DNA of 64,000 nt from Pseudaestuariivita rosea (lineage in GTDB: Bacteria > Pseudomonadota > Alphaproteobacteria > Rhodobacterales > Rhodobacteraceae): positions 62,001 to 126,000 of the forward strand of contig NZ_JACNMP010000008.1 in assembly GCF_017592335.1 (NCBI RefSeq), read 5' to 3'. Made by a program: the position numbers and the translations under genes. The notes under the pieces were generated by a model. That model ran no database searches, was not told the DNA's origin, and was given only the letters and a program-made list of their open reading frames with translations. Positions 1-10,652 of the stretch are shown piece after piece (position 1 is the stretch's first letter; the number at the start of each line of letters is the position of its first letter).

Positions 1-2283
1 TATATGTCCGCGACCGAAGAAATGCGCCACACCGTGGCGCAGGCCAACGCGAACCTGGACGAAAGTGGCAAGTTTGTGAATGATCTGGTGTCGACCCGTC
101 AGTCGGGCGAATACACCTTGGCGCCCAATGAAAATGTCGATCTGATCGACGTGTCGCCGAAACAGCTGGTGTCGGTTGCGGCCTCGCTTATTCCGTTCCT
201 GGAAAACGACGATGCGAACCGGGCGCTGATGGGGTCAAACATGCAACGTCAGGCCGTTCCATTGCTGCAGGCGGAAGCCCCGCTGGTCGGCACCGGTATC
301 GAAGAAGTCGTTGCGCGCGACTCTGGCGCCGCCATCATGGCCAAGCGGGCAGGGATCATCGACCAGGTGGACGCCACCCGGATCGTTGTGCGTGCCACTG
401 CTGATCTGGAGCTGGGCGATGCGGGCGTTGATATTTACCGCATGCGCAAATTCCAGCGGTCGAACCAGAACACCTGCATCAACCAGCGTCCGCTGGTGAA
501 GGTGGGTGATACGGTTCAGAAAGGCGAAGTGATTGCCGATGGTCCGTCCACCGATATGGGGGAACTGGCGCTTGGCAAGAACGTGGTCGTCGCGTTTATG
601 CCCTGGAATGGCTACAACTACGAAGACTCGATCCTGATTTCGGAACGTATCGTGCGCGATGACGTCTTCACCAGCGTCCATATCGAGGAATTCGAAGTCG
701 CCGCTCGTGACACGAAACTGGGGCCTGAGGAAATCACCCGCGATATTCCGAACGTCGGCGAAGAGGCCCTGCGGAACCTGGATGAGGCGGGCATCGTCTA
801 TATCGGGGCCGAGGTCGGGCCAGCGGATATTCTGGTGGGTAAAATCACACCCAAGGGCGAAAGCCCGATGACGCCGGAAGAAAAGCTGCTGCGTGCGATC
901 TTTGGCGAAAAGGCCAGCGACGTGCGCGACACATCCCTGCGTCTGCCGCCCGGTGACTACGGGACGGTTGTTGAGGTGCGCGTCTTTAACCGCCACGGCG
1001 TGGAAAAAGACGAACGTGCCCTGCAGATAGAACGCGAAGAGGTCGAACGCCTGGCCCGTGACCGCGATGACGAGCTGGCGATCCTGGATCGGAATATCTA
1101 TGCCCGTCTCAAAGGCATGATCCTGGGCAAGACCGCGGTGAAGGGTCCGAAGGGCGTGAAGCCGAATTCGGAAATCACCGAAGATCTGCTGGAAACGCTC
1201 AGCCGTGGCCAGTGGTGGCAGTTGGCCTTGGGCGATGAAAAAGACGCCAGCCAGGTCGAGGCCCTGAACGAGCAGTATGAGGTGCAGAAACGCGCCCTTG
1301 ATGCCCGGTTCGAGGATAAAGTCGAAAAGGTCCGCCGCGGCGATGATCTGCCCCCCGGTGTGATGAAGATGGTCAAGGTCTTCGTGGCTGTGAAGCGCAA
1401 GCTGCAGCCTGGTGACAAGATGGCCGGTCGTCACGGCAACAAGGGTGTGATTTCCAAGGTGGTCCCGATGGAGGATATGCCGTTCCTTGCAGACGGTACG
1501 CCCGTTGATTTCGTGCTGAACCCGCTTGGGGTGCCGTCACGGATGAACGTCGGTCAGATCCTGGAAACCCACATGGGTTGGGCCGCACGTGGTCTGGGTA
1601 TTCACATCGACGAAGCGCTTGGGGAATATCGCCGGTCCGGTGATCTGACACCTGTGCGGGATGCGTTGAAGATTGCCTATGGCGATGACGTCTACGACGA
1701 AGGCATCCAGGGCATGGATGAAGACACGCTGGTCGAGGCTGCGGGCAATGTGACCCGCGGTGTTCCGATCGCAACGCCTGTTTTCGACGGTGCCAAGGAA
1801 GCCGACGTGAATGACGCGCTGGTGCGTGCGGGCTTTAGCGAAAGCGGTCAGTCGGTGCTGTTTGATGGTCGGACGGGCGAACAATTCGCGCGGCCTGTGA
1901 CGGTGGGCATCAAGTACCTGCTGAAACTGCACCACCTGGTGGACGACAAGATCCATGCGCGCTCCACCGGGCCATACAGCCTTGTGACGCAGCAACCGTT
2001 GGGCGGTAAAGCCCAGTTCGGTGGCCAGCGTTTCGGGGAAATGGAGGTCTGGGCGCTGGAAGCATACGGCGCGGCCTATACCCTGCAGGAAATGCTGACT
2101 GTGAAGTCGGACGACGTGGCAGGGCGGACCAAAGTGTACGAGTCCATCGTGAAGGGCGAAGACAACTTTGAGGCTGGCGTGCCCGAGTCGTTCAACGTGC
2201 TTGTGAAAGAAGTCCGCGGCCTTGGCCTGAACATGGAGCTTCTGGATGCGGAGGAGGACGACGGCGGGATTCCAGCCGAATGA
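1..2283 (+). CDS. rpoB: RNA polymerase beta subunit, C-terminal part (gene starts before the window)
   Basis: This is the C-terminal ~760 residues of the catalytic beta subunit of RNA polymerase. The frame is open from the first base, and full-length alphaproteobacterial RpoB is about 1,380 residues, so the start lies upstream. Visible signatures are [13 protein letters not shown] near residue 475 of the fragment, the [12 protein letters not shown] stretch, and the C-terminal [20 protein letters not shown] block that packs against RpoC. The stop TGA overlaps the start of the next small gene by 4 bases (ATGA), and rpoC follows in the same operon. Long open frames on the opposite strand are by-products of codon bias. 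Confidence 0.98.
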   Translation, partial: YMSATEEMRHTVAQANANLDESGKFVNDLVSTRQSGEYTLAPNENVDLIDVSPKQLVSVAASLIPFLENDDANRALMGSNMQRQAVPLLQAEAPLVGTGIEEVVARDSGAAIMAKRAGIIDQVDATRIVVRATADLELGDAGVDIYRMRKFQRSNQNTCINQRPLVKVGDTVQKGEVIADGPSTDMGELALGKNVVVAFMPWNGYNYEDSILISERIVRDDVFTSVHIEEFEVAARDTKLGPEEITRDIPNVGEEALRNLDEAGIVYIGAEVGPADILVGKITPKGESPMTPEEKLLRAIFGEKASDVRDTSLRLPPGDYGTVVEVRVFNRHGVEKDERALQIEREEVERLARDRDDELAILDRNIYARLKGMILGKTAVKGPKGVKPNSEITEDLLETLSRGQWWQLALGDEKDASQVEALNEQYEVQKRALDARFEDKVEKVRRGDDLPPGVMKMVKVFVAVKRKLQPGDKMAGRHGNKGVISKVVPMEDMPFLADGTPVDFVLNPLGVPSRMNVGQILETHMGWAARGLGIHIDEALGEYRRSGDLTPVRDALKIAYGDDVYDEGIQGMDEDTLVEAAGNVTRGVPIATPVFDGAKEADVNDALVRAGFSESGQSVLFDGRTGEQFARPVTVGIKYLLKLHHLVDDKIHARSTGPYSLVTQQPLGGKAQFGGQRFGEMEVWALEAYGAAYTLQEMLTVKSDDVAGRTKVYESIVKGEDNFEAGVPESFNVLVKEVRGLGLNMELLDAEEDDGGIPAE

Positions 2284-2582
2284 CAGTGGGCAAACGCATG
2301 ATTTCCTTAGGCGTCGCAGCACCGATATTGGCGGGTTGCGATCCTATTGGTGGTATGGATTTCGTGGACACTCGCGACAACTCCCTGATCTATGCGGAAT
2401 GGGATACCAGTTCACCACACAGGTTATCAGCCTGCAGCTATTCATCGGAGAGGCAGGAAATTGCCCCTCCGCCGCGTGACGTTCTGTGGAGAGCCACAAC
2501 TGAGGGCGGGCCAATGTCTGAAAATATCTACCGGCGTGCGACGTTCTACGTTTGCCCCGAACTTAGAGAGGTTTCCGAATGA
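2280..2582 (+). CDS. small putative lipoprotein between rpoB and rpoC
   Basis: This is a 100-residue protein of unknown function. Its ATG overlaps the rpoB stop and its TGA overlaps the rpoC start, each by 4 bases, which suggests translational coupling through the three genes. The N-terminus is a short lipoprotein-type signal: basic residues (GKR), a hydrophobic stretch ([10 protein letters not shown]) and a lipobox LAGC, predicting lipidation of Cys20. An in-frame ATG at 2298 would give a 94-residue version that keeps the lipobox. The mature part has two further cysteines and many Ser, Arg and Pro residues and resembles no domain I know. Seen: overlaps and lipobox. Inferred: export and lipidation. 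It may be a lineage-specific gene or a mere spacer frame. Confidence 0.55.
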   Translation: MTVGKRMISLGVAAPILAGCDPIGGMDFVDTRDNSLIYAEWDTSSPHRLSACSYSSERQEIAPPPRDVLWRATTEGGPMSENIYRRATFYVCPELREVSE

Positions 2583-5500
2583 ACCAGGAACTGACAAACA
2601 ACCCGTTCAACCCGTTGACGCCCCCAAAGGTGTTCGACGAAATCAAGGTCTCTCTGGCGTCGCCCGAGCGAATCCTGTCGTGGTCTTATGGCGAAATCAA
2701 AAAGCCCGAGACCATCAACTACCGGACGTTCAAGCCTGAACGCGACGGTCTGTTCTGTGCGCGGATTTTTGGGCCGATCAAGGACTATGAATGTCTGTGC
2801 GGTAAATATAAGCGCATGAAGTATCGCGGCGTTGTCTGCGAAAAATGTGGGGTTGAGGTGACTCTGCAAAAGGTGCGCCGTGAACGGATGGGCCACATCG
2901 AACTGGCCGCGCCCGTGGCCCACATCTGGTTTCTGAAGTCGCTGCCAAGCCGCATCGGCCTGATGCTGGATATGACGCTGCGCGATCTGGAACGGATCCT
3001 TTATTTCGAAAACTACGTGGTGATCGAACCCGGTCTGACCGATCTGACCTACGGTCAGCTGATGACCGAAGAAGAGTTCATGGACGCTCAGGACGCCTAT
3101 GGCATGGACGCCTTTACCGCCAACATCGGCGCCGAGGCGATCCGCGAGATGCTGCAGGCGATTGATCTTGAGGCCGAGGCCGAACAGCTGCGCGCCGATC
3201 TGAAAGAGGCAACGGGTGAACTGAAGCCGAAAAAGATCATCAAGCGTCTGAAAATCGTCGAAAGCTTCATCGAATCCGGCAACCGCCCGGAATGGATGAT
3301 CCTGACCGTCGTGCCTGTGATCCCGCCGGAACTGCGCCCGCTGGTGCCGCTGGATGGTGGCCGCTTTGCGACGTCGGATCTGAACGATTTGTATCGTCGT
3401 GTGATCAACCGGAACAACCGTCTGAAGCGTCTGATCGAACTGCGCGCGCCTGATATCATCGTGCGGAACGAAAAGCGGATGCTGCAGGAATCTGTGGATG
3501 CGCTGTTCGACAACGGCCGTCGCGGCCGCGTGATCACGGGGGCCAACAAACGCCCGCTGAAATCGCTGTCAGACATGTTGAAGGGCAAGCAGGGCCGCTT
3601 CCGTCAGAACCTTCTGGGGAAACGCGTCGACTTCTCGGGCCGTTCGGTCATTGTGACCGGGCCGGAACTGAAGCTGCATCAATGCGGCTTACCCAAGAAA
3701 ATGGCGTTGGAGCTGTTCAAGCCGTTCATCTATTCGCGGCTTGAGGCGAAGGGGCTATCGTCCACCGTCAAACAGGCCAAGAAGCTGGTCGAAAAGGAAC
3801 GTCCCGAGGTCTGGGATATTCTGGACGAGGTCATCCGCGAACACCCCGTGATGCTGAACCGTGCGCCTACGCTGCACCGTTTGGGTATTCAGGCGTTTGA
3901 ACCTGTGCTGATCGAAGGCAAGGCGATCCAGCTGCACCCACTGGTATGTTCGGCCTTTAACGCCGACTTTGACGGCGATCAGATGGCGGTGCACGTGCCG
4001 CTTTCGCTGGAAGCCCAGTTGGAAGCGCGCGTGTTGATGATGTCGACGAACAACGTTCTGTCGCCTGCCAACGGTGCGCCGATCATCGTGCCGTCGCAGG
4101 ATATGATCCTGGGTCTTTACTATGTGACCCTGGAACGTAAGGGCATGAAGGGCGAAGGCATGGCCTTTGCCAGCGTTGACGAAGTTCAGCACGCCCTGGA
4201 CGCGGGCGAGGTGCATCTGCACTCTAAGATCATCGCGCGTATCAAGCAGATCGATGACGAAGGCAACGAGGTCTACAAACGGTTCGAAACCACCCCCGGC
4301 CGTGTCCGACTGGGGGCGCTGCTGCCGCTGAACGCCAAGGCACCGTTTGATCTGGTCAACCGTCTGCTGAAAAAAGGCGAAGTGCAGCAGGTGATCGACA
4401 CAGTCTATCGTTACTGCGGTCAGAAAGAGTCGGTGATCTTCTGTGACCAGATCATGACCATGGGCTTCCGCGAGGCGTTCAAGGCTGGCATCAGCTTTGG
4501 TAAAGACGACATGGTGATCCCCGACAACAAGTGGGACATCGTCGATGGCGTGCGCGACCAGGTCAAAGAGTTCGAACAGCAGTATATGGACGGCCTGATC
4601 ACTCAGGGCGAAAAATACAACAAGGTGATCGATGCCTGGTCGAAGTGTTCAGATCAGGTGGCGGATTCGATGATGTCCGATATCAGCGCGATGCGGGTTG
4701 AGGATGGTGTCGAACAGGAACCGAACTCGGTCTTCATGATGGCCCATTCCAAGGCCCGTGGTTCGCCCGCTCAGATGAAGCAGTTGGGCGGGATGCGCGG
4801 TCTGATGGCCAAACCATCCGGTGAGATTATCGAAACGCCGATTATCTCGAACTTTAAGGAAGGTCTGACCGTTCTGGAATACTTCAACTCGACCCACGGG
4901 GCCCGTAAGGGTCTGGCGGATACGGCGTTGAAGACTGCGAACTCGGGCTATCTGACCCGTCGTCTGGTGGACGTGGCACAGGATTGTATCGTGCGCGAAC
5001 ACGACTGTGGCACTGAAAACGCCATCACGGCCGAAGCCGCCGTGAACGATGGTGAGATCGTGTCGTCGCTGTCCGAACGCATTCTGGGTCGTGTGGCCGC
5101 CGATGACGTTCTGAAACCCGGCACGGACGAAGTGCTGGTGTCGAAGAACGAACTGATCGACGAACGCAAAGCCGATGCGATCGAGGCCGCAGGTCTGGCC
5201 AATGTCCGCATCCGGTCGCCCTTGACCTGCGAAAGCGAAGAGGGCGTCTGTGCGATGTGTTACGGTCGTGACCTGGCCCGCGGTACGCTTGTCAACCAGG
5301 GCGAGGCCGTCGGTATCATCGCCGCGCAGTCCATCGGTGAACCCGGCACGCAGCTGACGATGCGGACCTTCCACATCGGCGGCATCGCGCAGGGTGGTCA
5401 ACAGTCGTTCCTGGAAGCCAGCCAGGCTGGTAAGGTCGAATTCCGCAACGCGAATGTGCTGGAAAACGCCGGTGGCGAACAGATCGTCATGGGCCGCAAC

Positions 5501-6823
5501 ATGCAGATCGCCATCATTGACGATAACGGCGAAGAACGTGCCAGCCACAAGCTGGGCTATGGTTCGAAGCTGTTGATCAAAGACGGTGCCAAGGTCAATC
5601 GTGGGGATAAACTGTTCGAATGGGATCCCTATACCCTGCCGATCATCGCTGAAAAGGCGGGTATGGTACGCTATGTTGATCTGGTCAGCGGGATTGCTGT
5701 TCGTGATGAAACTGATGATGCAACGGGCATGACACAGAAGATCGTGTCAGACTGGCGCGCAGCCCCAAAGGGCAACGAACTGAAGCCCGAGATTATCATC
5801 GTGGGCAGCGATGGCGAACCGGTGCGGAACGAACAGGGCAACCCTGTGACCTATCCGATGTCGGTTGACGCGATCCTGTCAGTCGAAGACGGTCAAGACA
5901 TCAAGGCCGGTGACGTCGTCGCGCGTATCCCGCGGGAAGGTGCGAAAACGAAAGACATCACCGGTGGTCTGCCCCGCGTGGCGGAACTGTTCGAAGCCCG
6001 TCGTCCGAAAGATCACGCGATCATCGCCGAAATCGATGGTTACGTGCGCTTTGGCCGCGACTACAAGAACAAGCGTCGCATCAGCATCGAACCTGCGGAC
6101 GAAAGCCTAGAGCCCGTCGAATACATGGTGCCCAAGGGCAAGCACATTCCTGTTCAGGAAGGTGACTTCGTTCAGAAGGGCGACTACATCATGGACGGCA
6201 ACCCGGCGCCGCATGACATCCTGTCGATCATGGGGATTGAGGCCCTGGCCGACTACATGATTGACGAGGTTCAGGATGTTTACCGTCTGCAGGGCGTGAA
6301 GATCAACGATAAGCATATCGAAGTGATCGTGCGCCAGATGCTGCAAAAGTGGGAAATCAGCGAAAGCGGTGACACCACGTTGCTGAAAGGTGAACACGTC
6401 GACAAGCAGGAATTCGATGCCGCCAATGACAAGGCGCTGGCCAAAGGCGGGCGTCCGGCGCAGGGCGAACCGATCCTGCTTGGTATCACCAAGGCATCGC
6501 TGCAGACACGGTCGTTCATCTCGGCTGCGTCCTTCCAGGAAACGACCCGCGTTCTGACCGAGGCTTCGGTGCAGGGCAAGAGAGACAAGCTGGTCGGCCT
6601 GAAGGAAAACGTGATTGTCGGGCGTCTGATCCCTGCGGGAACCGGTGGTGCGACACAGCGCATGCGCCGCATCGCGCAAGAGCGTGACAATGTCGTGTTG
6701 GAAGCCCGCCGGGAAGAGGCCGAAGCCGCTGCGGCCCTGGCGGCCCCCACAACATCGGCCGAAGATGTTTTTGGCAGCAATGAGGCCGAGGGCGAAATGA
6801 TCGATACGCCCGAAAGTCGCTAA
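2579..6823 (+). CDS. rpoC: RNA polymerase beta' subunit
   Basis: This is the 1,414-residue largest catalytic subunit of RNA polymerase, of normal alphaproteobacterial length. The N-terminal zinc site is Cys72, Cys74, Cys87 and Cys90. The universally conserved NADFDGDQ motif, which binds the catalytic magnesium, is at about 461-468. A second cysteine cluster (CGTENA, then [11 protein letters not shown]) lies near residues 810-900, followed by bridge-helix and trigger-loop type sequence ([25 protein letters not shown]). The start ATG overlaps the stop of the small lipoprotein gene. A strong hairpin with a T-run lies just after the stop and ends the rpoB-rpoC operon. Confidence 0.99.
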   Translation: MNQELTNNPFNPLTPPKVFDEIKVSLASPERILSWSYGEIKKPETINYRTFKPERDGLFCARIFGPIKDYECLCGKYKRMKYRGVVCEKCGVEVTLQKVRRERMGHIELAAPVAHIWFLKSLPSRIGLMLDMTLRDLERILYFENYVVIEPGLTDLTYGQLMTEEEFMDAQDAYGMDAFTANIGAEAIREMLQAIDLEAEAEQLRADLKEATGELKPKKIIKRLKIVESFIESGNRPEWMILTVVPVIPPELRPLVPLDGGRFATSDLNDLYRRVINRNNRLKRLIELRAPDIIVRNEKRMLQESVDALFDNGRRGRVITGANKRPLKSLSDMLKGKQGRFRQNLLGKRVDFSGRSVIVTGPELKLHQCGLPKKMALELFKPFIYSRLEAKGLSSTVKQAKKLVEKERPEVWDILDEVIREHPVMLNRAPTLHRLGIQAFEPVLIEGKAIQLHPLVCSAFNADFDGDQMAVHVPLSLEAQLEARVLMMSTNNVLSPANGAPIIVPSQDMILGLYYVTLERKGMKGEGMAFASVDEVQHALDAGEVHLHSKIIARIKQIDDEGNEVYKRFETTPGRVRLGALLPLNAKAPFDLVNRLLKKGEVQQVIDTVYRYCGQKESVIFCDQIMTMGFREAFKAGISFGKDDMVIPDNKWDIVDGVRDQVKEFEQQYMDGLITQGEKYNKVIDAWSKCSDQVADSMMSDISAMRVEDGVEQEPNSVFMMAHSKARGSPAQMKQLGGMRGLMAKPSGEIIETPIISNFKEGLTVLEYFNSTHGARKGLADTALKTANSGYLTRRLVDVAQDCIVREHDCGTENAITAEAAVNDGEIVSSLSERILGRVAADDVLKPGTDEVLVSKNELIDERKADAIEAAGLANVRIRSPLTCESEEGVCAMCYGRDLARGTLVNQGEAVGIIAAQSIGEPGTQLTMRTFHIGGIAQGGQQSFLEASQAGKVEFRNANVLENAGGEQIVMGRNMQIAIIDDNGEERASHKLGYGSKLLIKDGAKVNRGDKLFEWDPYTLPIIAEKAGMVRYVDLVSGIAVRDETDDATGMTQKIVSDWRAAPKGNELKPEIIIVGSDGEPVRNEQGNPVTYPMSVDAILSVEDGQDIKAGDVVARIPREGAKTKDITGGLPRVAELFEARRPKDHAIIAEIDGYVRFGRDYKNKRRISIEPADESLEPVEYMVPKGKHIPVQEGDFVQKGDYIMDGNPAPHDILSIMGIEALADYMIDEVQDVYRLQGVKINDKHIEVIVRQMLQKWEISESGDTTLLKGEHVDKQEFDAANDKALAKGGRPAQGEPILLGITKASLQTRSFISAASFQETTRVLTEASVQGKRDKLVGLKENVIVGRLIPAGTGGATQRMRRIAQERDNVVLEARREEAEAAAALAAPTTSAEDVFGSNEAEGEMIDTPESR

Positions 6824-6839
6824 ACGGTTCAAACGAATA

Positions 6840-6870
6840 GAAAAGGCCCGCATCATGCGGGCCTTTTTTG
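6840..6870 (+). terminator. rho-independent terminator of the rpoBC operon
   Basis: The hairpin AAGGCCCGCA / TGCGGGCCTT has a TCA loop and is followed by TTTT. It starts 17 bases after the rpoC stop. Confidence 0.9.
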
Positions 6871-6917
6871 TTGCCCGGATGCGTCCTATAACAGTGGGGT
6901 GACTTGGATAGGGGATT

Positions 6918-7733
6918 ATGGTGGGACAGCCCGTTAAAAACCAGATCGTCGGACTGATCCGTTTTTCCTATCCATCGATCGGCGGCTTTAAGCAAAGCCA
7001 GGATAGCGATGAAAAAACAAGGGCTTATCTTTATGACCCGAACCGTCTTGAACAGCGTTTCCGCCTGTTCGAACGTCTGACCTTACCCAGCCTGATCAAG
7101 CAGACTGACCAGGATATGACAGTGCTGATCCTGACCGGTCGCGACCTGCCGCACGCCTATAGCAGCCGTCTGAATGATCTGGTGGCGGGCTATGACTGGA
7201 TCAAGATCATCCGCTACGCGCCGCGCAAACACTATAACGCGATCAAATCCGCTTTTGCCGAGATCAGCCGCGATGGCTTTACGCATCGCACGACGTTTCG
7301 GTTGGACGACGACGACGCGGTGGACATGCGGTTTATCGAACGGCTTCGACGCACCTGCGATGATCTGGCGGGTCATCTGGCCGTGACACGGCCCACGGCG
7401 ATATCTTTTCAGCACGGGCTATATGTCGATTATCGCAGCACACCGCCCAATCTGTTCAGCGCCACGGAAAAGACGCCCTTGTCTGTCGGTACAGCATTAT
7501 TGGCGCCCGTTGACTACACGGATAATATTTATCGCCGCAATCACAGGATCTTAGGGCAGTTTTTTAATGTGTTTTCAGACTGCGACCCCCCCAGCTTTAT
7601 TCGCGCCATTCATGATCACAACGACTGCAATCCGGGCTTTTCTGGACGAACCGGGGATCTGAGCAATCAGGACATCGACCGCGTTCTAAAAGATCATTTC
7701 GCGATATCCCGCATGGATCTGCTGGCCCGCTGA
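6918..7733 (+). CDS. putative rhamnosyl transferase-like glycosyltransferase
   Basis: This 271-residue cytoplasmic protein resembles the Rhamno_transf family of putative glycosyltransferases, which are common in Rhodobacteraceae. The N-terminal FSY and the LFERLTLPSLIKQTDQDMTVL stretch are typical: the family looks for a first encounter with Q-x-D-x-x and then a nucleotide-sugar fold. An Asp-rich TFRLDDDDAVD motif at ~127-137 is the likely metal and nucleotide-sugar binding DXD site. Asn and Asp residues near the C-terminus (GDLSNQDID) may be part of the acceptor site. It stands alone with its own ATG 95 bases after rpoC. Substrate and acceptor are unknown; surface polysaccharide is a guess from the family name. 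Confidence 0.75.
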   Translation: MVGQPVKNQIVGLIRFSYPSIGGFKQSQDSDEKTRAYLYDPNRLEQRFRLFERLTLPSLIKQTDQDMTVLILTGRDLPHAYSSRLNDLVAGYDWIKIIRYAPRKHYNAIKSAFAEISRDGFTHRTTFRLDDDDAVDMRFIERLRRTCDDLAGHLAVTRPTAISFQHGLYVDYRSTPPNLFSATEKTPLSVGTALLAPVDYTDNIYRRNHRILGQFFNVFSDCDPPSFIRAIHDHNDCNPGFSGRTGDLSNQDIDRVLKDHFAISRMDLLAR

Positions 7734-7750
7734 ACTGTCGCAGATGATCA

Positions 7751-7775
7751 AAGCCCCCTCCGAAAGGAAGGGGCC
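7751..7775. terminator. hairpin between convergent genes
   Basis: GCCCCCTCC-GAAA-GGAAGGGGC forms a 9-bp stem with one mismatch and a GAAA tetraloop. On the minus strand a short T-run follows it. It probably terminates the unknown gene downstream and may work in both directions. Confidence 0.55.
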
Positions 7776-7787
7776 ACGGCATTCGGT

Positions 7788-8648
7788 TCAGCTTGACGGG
7801 GATCGGAAATTACCATCTTCACTATCAGGCTGGGGTCCGCCGTTGATTTCGTCCCGCAGATTATTACCCCACCCAATCGGTGCAGGCCCAAGATAGTTAA
7901 CGTTCAGATCACCCGCTTCGGCGACGGTGCCTGCGACACTGTTCGAATTCTGCGATCTGAAGTTATAGTTCAGGTCGGCCGCGCCGATTTCACGTGCAGC
8001 GTCCTGCATGTCGGCCCATCGCGCGCCTTCATTCACCTGGGCTCCGTTCTGAGCCTTAAACAGGTTCCACTGTCCGCCGATGCTGTAGCTTTTCAGAAAG
8101 TCACCCAAGCTCATGACCTGGACATTCAGCTTGGTCTGATCGACGCCGTTCACATCCGGGTCACTGGACGGCCCCGCATTGATGATCTGCGCGGGCGAGC
8201 CATCGGCCGGAATACGGATAAAGTGTCGGTGATCGGCCAGACCCGTCGCTGGCCCCAGGTTGATCGCCGCCGTCACAGCATAGATGCCAGGGTCCAACAC
8301 ATCAGACCAGTCGATCTTAGGATCGCCTTCGACGCTGTTGGCAATGGCTTGGTTCAAGCCGCCGTTTTCAGTGATCTGGTTGCGCAGCGTGGCGATCTTT
8401 TCACGGGTCTGGGGGTCTGAGGTCGAGGTGATATCAGCCGCCGTCACGGTGTCGTTGTTTCGGACGGATTGCGAAACAGAAAAGCGGATCTCATTGGGGC
8501 CCAAGGGGTCGGGCCGTGTGAAACGGTTTGCGACGGCGGGCGCCTGGGTGCTTTGCTGGGCCAAGGCAGTGCCAAAATCAGCCTTGTCCACTGTGGGCGC
8601 GGGCGTTTTCGCGATACTGCCCGCCGTTGCTTGCTGGATATGTGTCAT
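7788..8648 (-). CDS. hypothetical protein, no recognised domain
   Basis: This 286-residue protein matches no family I recognise. It has no signal peptide or membrane segment. The first ~60 residues are rich in Ala, Thr, Gln and Pro and look disordered. The middle (about 95-185) contains regular acidic and hydrophobic sequence with a LADHRHFIRIP stretch that could be a folded core, and the C-terminal ~60 residues are rich in Asn, Gly and Ser (SQNSNSV, GWGNNLRDE). An AGGATCAGAT stretch just before the ATG may serve as ribosome-binding site. It stands alone between a convergent glycosyltransferase gene and a GST gene on the same strand. Confidence 0.7.
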   Translation of the reverse strand: MTHIQQATAGSIAKTPAPTVDKADFGTALAQQSTQAPAVANRFTRPDPLGPNEIRFSVSQSVRNNDTVTAADITSTSDPQTREKIATLRNQITENGGLNQAIANSVEGDPKIDWSDVLDPGIYAVTAAINLGPATGLADHRHFIRIPADGSPAQIINAGPSSDPDVNGVDQTKLNVQVMSLGDFLKSYSIGGQWNLFKAQNGAQVNEGARWADMQDAAREIGAADLNYNFRSQNSNSVAGTVAEAGDLNVNYLGPAPIGWGNNLRDEINGGPQPDSEDGNFRSPSS

Positions 8649-8712
8649 ATCTGATCCTCTGTCTGTGGGTGGTGCCCCATTCAGACCAGAACGACCTTAC
8701 GGCAAGCTGACG

Positions 8713-9345
8713 TTAGGCTGCTTTTAATGCCCGTGGCATCAAATCATAAGGCGGTGCCCAATCGGGCAGGTCTGAGATACGGGTCAGCCAGGCGTCGATA
8801 TGGGGCCAGTCTTTGCGATCAAAGCCCATGTCTTCGGGATAATACAGATAGCTGCAGCAGCTTAGGTCAGCCGCGGTGATGGTATCGCCCACCAACCATG
8901 GCTGATCCTGCAGGGCGGTGTTGAGGATTTTGAACGCGACACGTTGGCGGCCTTCTAGAAAGGCGATCGTCTCAGCGGGGCGTTTGTCCGCTGGCAGAAA
9001 GTTTTTCAGAAAGCGCAGGACGCCGATGTTTGACGACATTTTGTGATTGTCCCACAGCACCCATTTCAGAACATCCCGCCGGATGGCAGGATCATGCAGC
9101 CCGAAAAGCCCCGTCTTTTCCGACAGATAATCCAATATCACACCAGATTGTGTCAACGTGACATCACCGTCGACCATCACAGGCGCTTCGCCCATGGGGT
9201 TCAGGGCCAGATAGTCGGGCGTGCGGTTTTCGCCGTTGAAGAAATCAACAAAGACGGGCTGCCAATCCAGTTTGGCCAGGGTCAATGCCAGCGCAACCTT
9301 GTAGGAATGGCCGCTTTCGCCGAAACAGTGCAGTTTTATGGTCAT
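8713..9345 (-). CDS. glutathione S-transferase family protein
   Basis: This is a 210-residue cytosolic glutathione S-transferase. The N-terminal thioredoxin-like domain (about 1-80) begins with TIKLHCFGESGHSYKVAL, where a Ser near residue 11 is the likely glutathione-activating residue, and it contains the NPMGEAPVMVDG cis-Pro segment and the TQSGVILDYLSE helix. The C-terminal part is the all-helical domain. The start at 9345 is chosen because AGGAG lies just upstream and the domain begins immediately after; a longer frame reaches 9393 but adds no domain sequence. It is divergent from panE. The substrate cannot be told from sequence. Confidence 0.88.
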   Translation of the reverse strand: MTIKLHCFGESGHSYKVALALTLAKLDWQPVFVDFFNGENRTPDYLALNPMGEAPVMVDGDVTLTQSGVILDYLSEKTGLFGLHDPAIRRDVLKWVLWDNHKMSSNIGVLRFLKNFLPADKRPAETIAFLEGRQRVAFKILNTALQDQPWLVGDTITAADLSCCSYLYYPEDMGFDRKDWPHIDAWLTRISDLPDWAPPYDLMPRALKAA

Positions 9346-9422
9346 GGGGTGGCTCCTGGATATGTGCTGGTATTTGAACGCACTGCGGGGCATTCTTCAA
9401 GCGGACAAAAGGGGCAGGGCGG

Positions 9423-10427
9423 ATGACATTGCAAAAAATCGTCATATTGGGGGCCGGCAGCATTGGGTGTTTCGTGGGCGGGCATTGGGCCGCCGCTGGT
9501 GCTGATGTCACGCTGTTGGGCCGCGCGGGCAAGCTGGACGCGCTGTCGGGCGGATTGGTTCTGGGCAGTGACGCGGGGCAGATATCTGTCGCGCCTGATC
9601 GATATCAGTTGGCCACCGATCCGGCCGTTCTGGGGCAGGCGGATCTGATCGTTCTGGCGATCAAGTCCCATGGGTTGCCGACTGCGATTGCTGAAATCAC
9701 GGCCCATGCCGGGGAAATGACGCCGGTATTGAGTTTGCTGAACGGCGTCAGACCCGCGGCCACACTGGCGCGTGAACTGCCGGAACGCTGCGTTTTGGCT
9801 GGGATGGTGCCGTTCAACGTGGTTTGGAAGTCGGGCAATCACCTGCATCGGTCAAGTCTGGGCCAGGTTGTCGTGCAGCGCAGCCCCGAGACAGCCGCGC
9901 TGGCGCGTCAGGTTCAAGATAGCGGAGCGCCGGTTGATCCTGTGATCGATATAACATCCATTCAATACGGCAAGCTATTGTTAAATTTGAATAATCCTGT
10001 TAATGCGCTGTCGGGAGTGACGCTTTATCAGCAGATGTCTGACCGCGGCTTTCGTCGCATTTATGCGGCTGTCTTGGAAGAAACCCTGACCGTTTATCGT
10101 GCCGCGGGTATCCACCACGAAAAGGTCGGGCCAATGTCGCCCGGTCTGATCATCCGCCTGCTGCGCAGCCCTGATTTTCTGTTTGGACTTGCTTTGCGTA
10201 TTCAGAAGCTGGACCGCGACAGCATGACGTCCATGGCCGTAGACCTGCGCGATGGGCGCAAGACCGAGATTGAGGTGATCAACCAGGAAATCGTCGATCT
10301 GGCCGCCAAGACTGGGCAAACCGCACCGCTGAACGCAAAGCTGGTGGATTTGATTCATCAGGCTGAACAAGGGGGGCAGAAGGTTTATTCAGCTGAGGAA
10401 TTGGCGGCCGCTTTGGGGCTTGGCTGA
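9423..10427 (+). CDS. panE: 2-dehydropantoate 2-reductase
   Basis: This 334-residue enzyme reduces ketopantoate to pantoate with NADPH in pantothenate and coenzyme A synthesis. The N-terminal Rossmann motif GAGSIGCFVGG is at ~8-18, and LLNGV near residue 104 contains the conserved active-site Asn. The C-terminal helical ApbA_C domain holds a KLLLNLNNPVNAL segment with the catalytic-type Lys. panB and panC, which supply ketopantoate and use pantoate, lie 3 kb away on the other strand, so three pathway steps are near each other but not in one operon. Paralogues of this family act on other 2-oxoacids, so the exact substrate is likely but not proven. Confidence 0.85.
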   Translation: MTLQKIVILGAGSIGCFVGGHWAAAGADVTLLGRAGKLDALSGGLVLGSDAGQISVAPDRYQLATDPAVLGQADLIVLAIKSHGLPTAIAEITAHAGEMTPVLSLLNGVRPAATLARELPERCVLAGMVPFNVVWKSGNHLHRSSLGQVVVQRSPETAALARQVQDSGAPVDPVIDITSIQYGKLLLNLNNPVNALSGVTLYQQMSDRGFRRIYAAVLEETLTVYRAAGIHHEKVGPMSPGLIIRLLRSPDFLFGLALRIQKLDRDSMTSMAVDLRDGRKTEIEVINQEIVDLAAKTGQTAPLNAKLVDLIHQAEQGGQKVYSAEELAAALGLG

Positions 10428-10466
10428 TTCATCTTCCTAAAATGAAATTGCTTTGTTCAACCAACC

Positions 10467-10556
10467 CGCCCGGTGGGCACCACCGGGCAGCGCCCGACCG
10501 CCCCCCATGGGCGGGCGCTTCACGCCCACCCGCGGACGGCCGCTGCCCTCTTCGTT
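10467..10556 (+). repeat. ~90-bp palindromic intergenic repeat, copy 1
   Basis: GC-rich repeat beginning CGCCCGGTGGGCACCACC and ending CTTCGTT. It is similar along its whole length to an inverted copy at 14848-14940; the first 22 bases are identical. Internal stems (CCCGGTGGGCACCACCGGG and GCCCGC... type) make it a REP/BIME-like element. It sits between panE and the acyl-CoA dehydrogenase terminator. Confidence 0.75.
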
Positions 10557-10601
10557 TTAGTATCCATGCTTCAAAACTTCAGGCCGATGCACGTAAAATA
10601 A

Positions 10602-10631
10602 AACGGGCGCCCGAGAGTTCGGACGCCCGCT
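10602..10631 (-). terminator. terminator of the acyl-CoA dehydrogenase gene
   Basis: Read on the minus strand, the stem CGGGCG(T)CCGA / TCGG(G)CGCCCG is followed by TTTTATTTTA. It lies 22 bases past the stop. Confidence 0.8.
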
Positions 10632-10652
10632 GATCACGTGAGTGGTTAGACT

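Noticed and set aside
235-1434. 399-codon open frame antisense to rpoB
   Set aside because: It is a codon-bias shadow of the highly conserved rpoB sequence; no start signal or domain.
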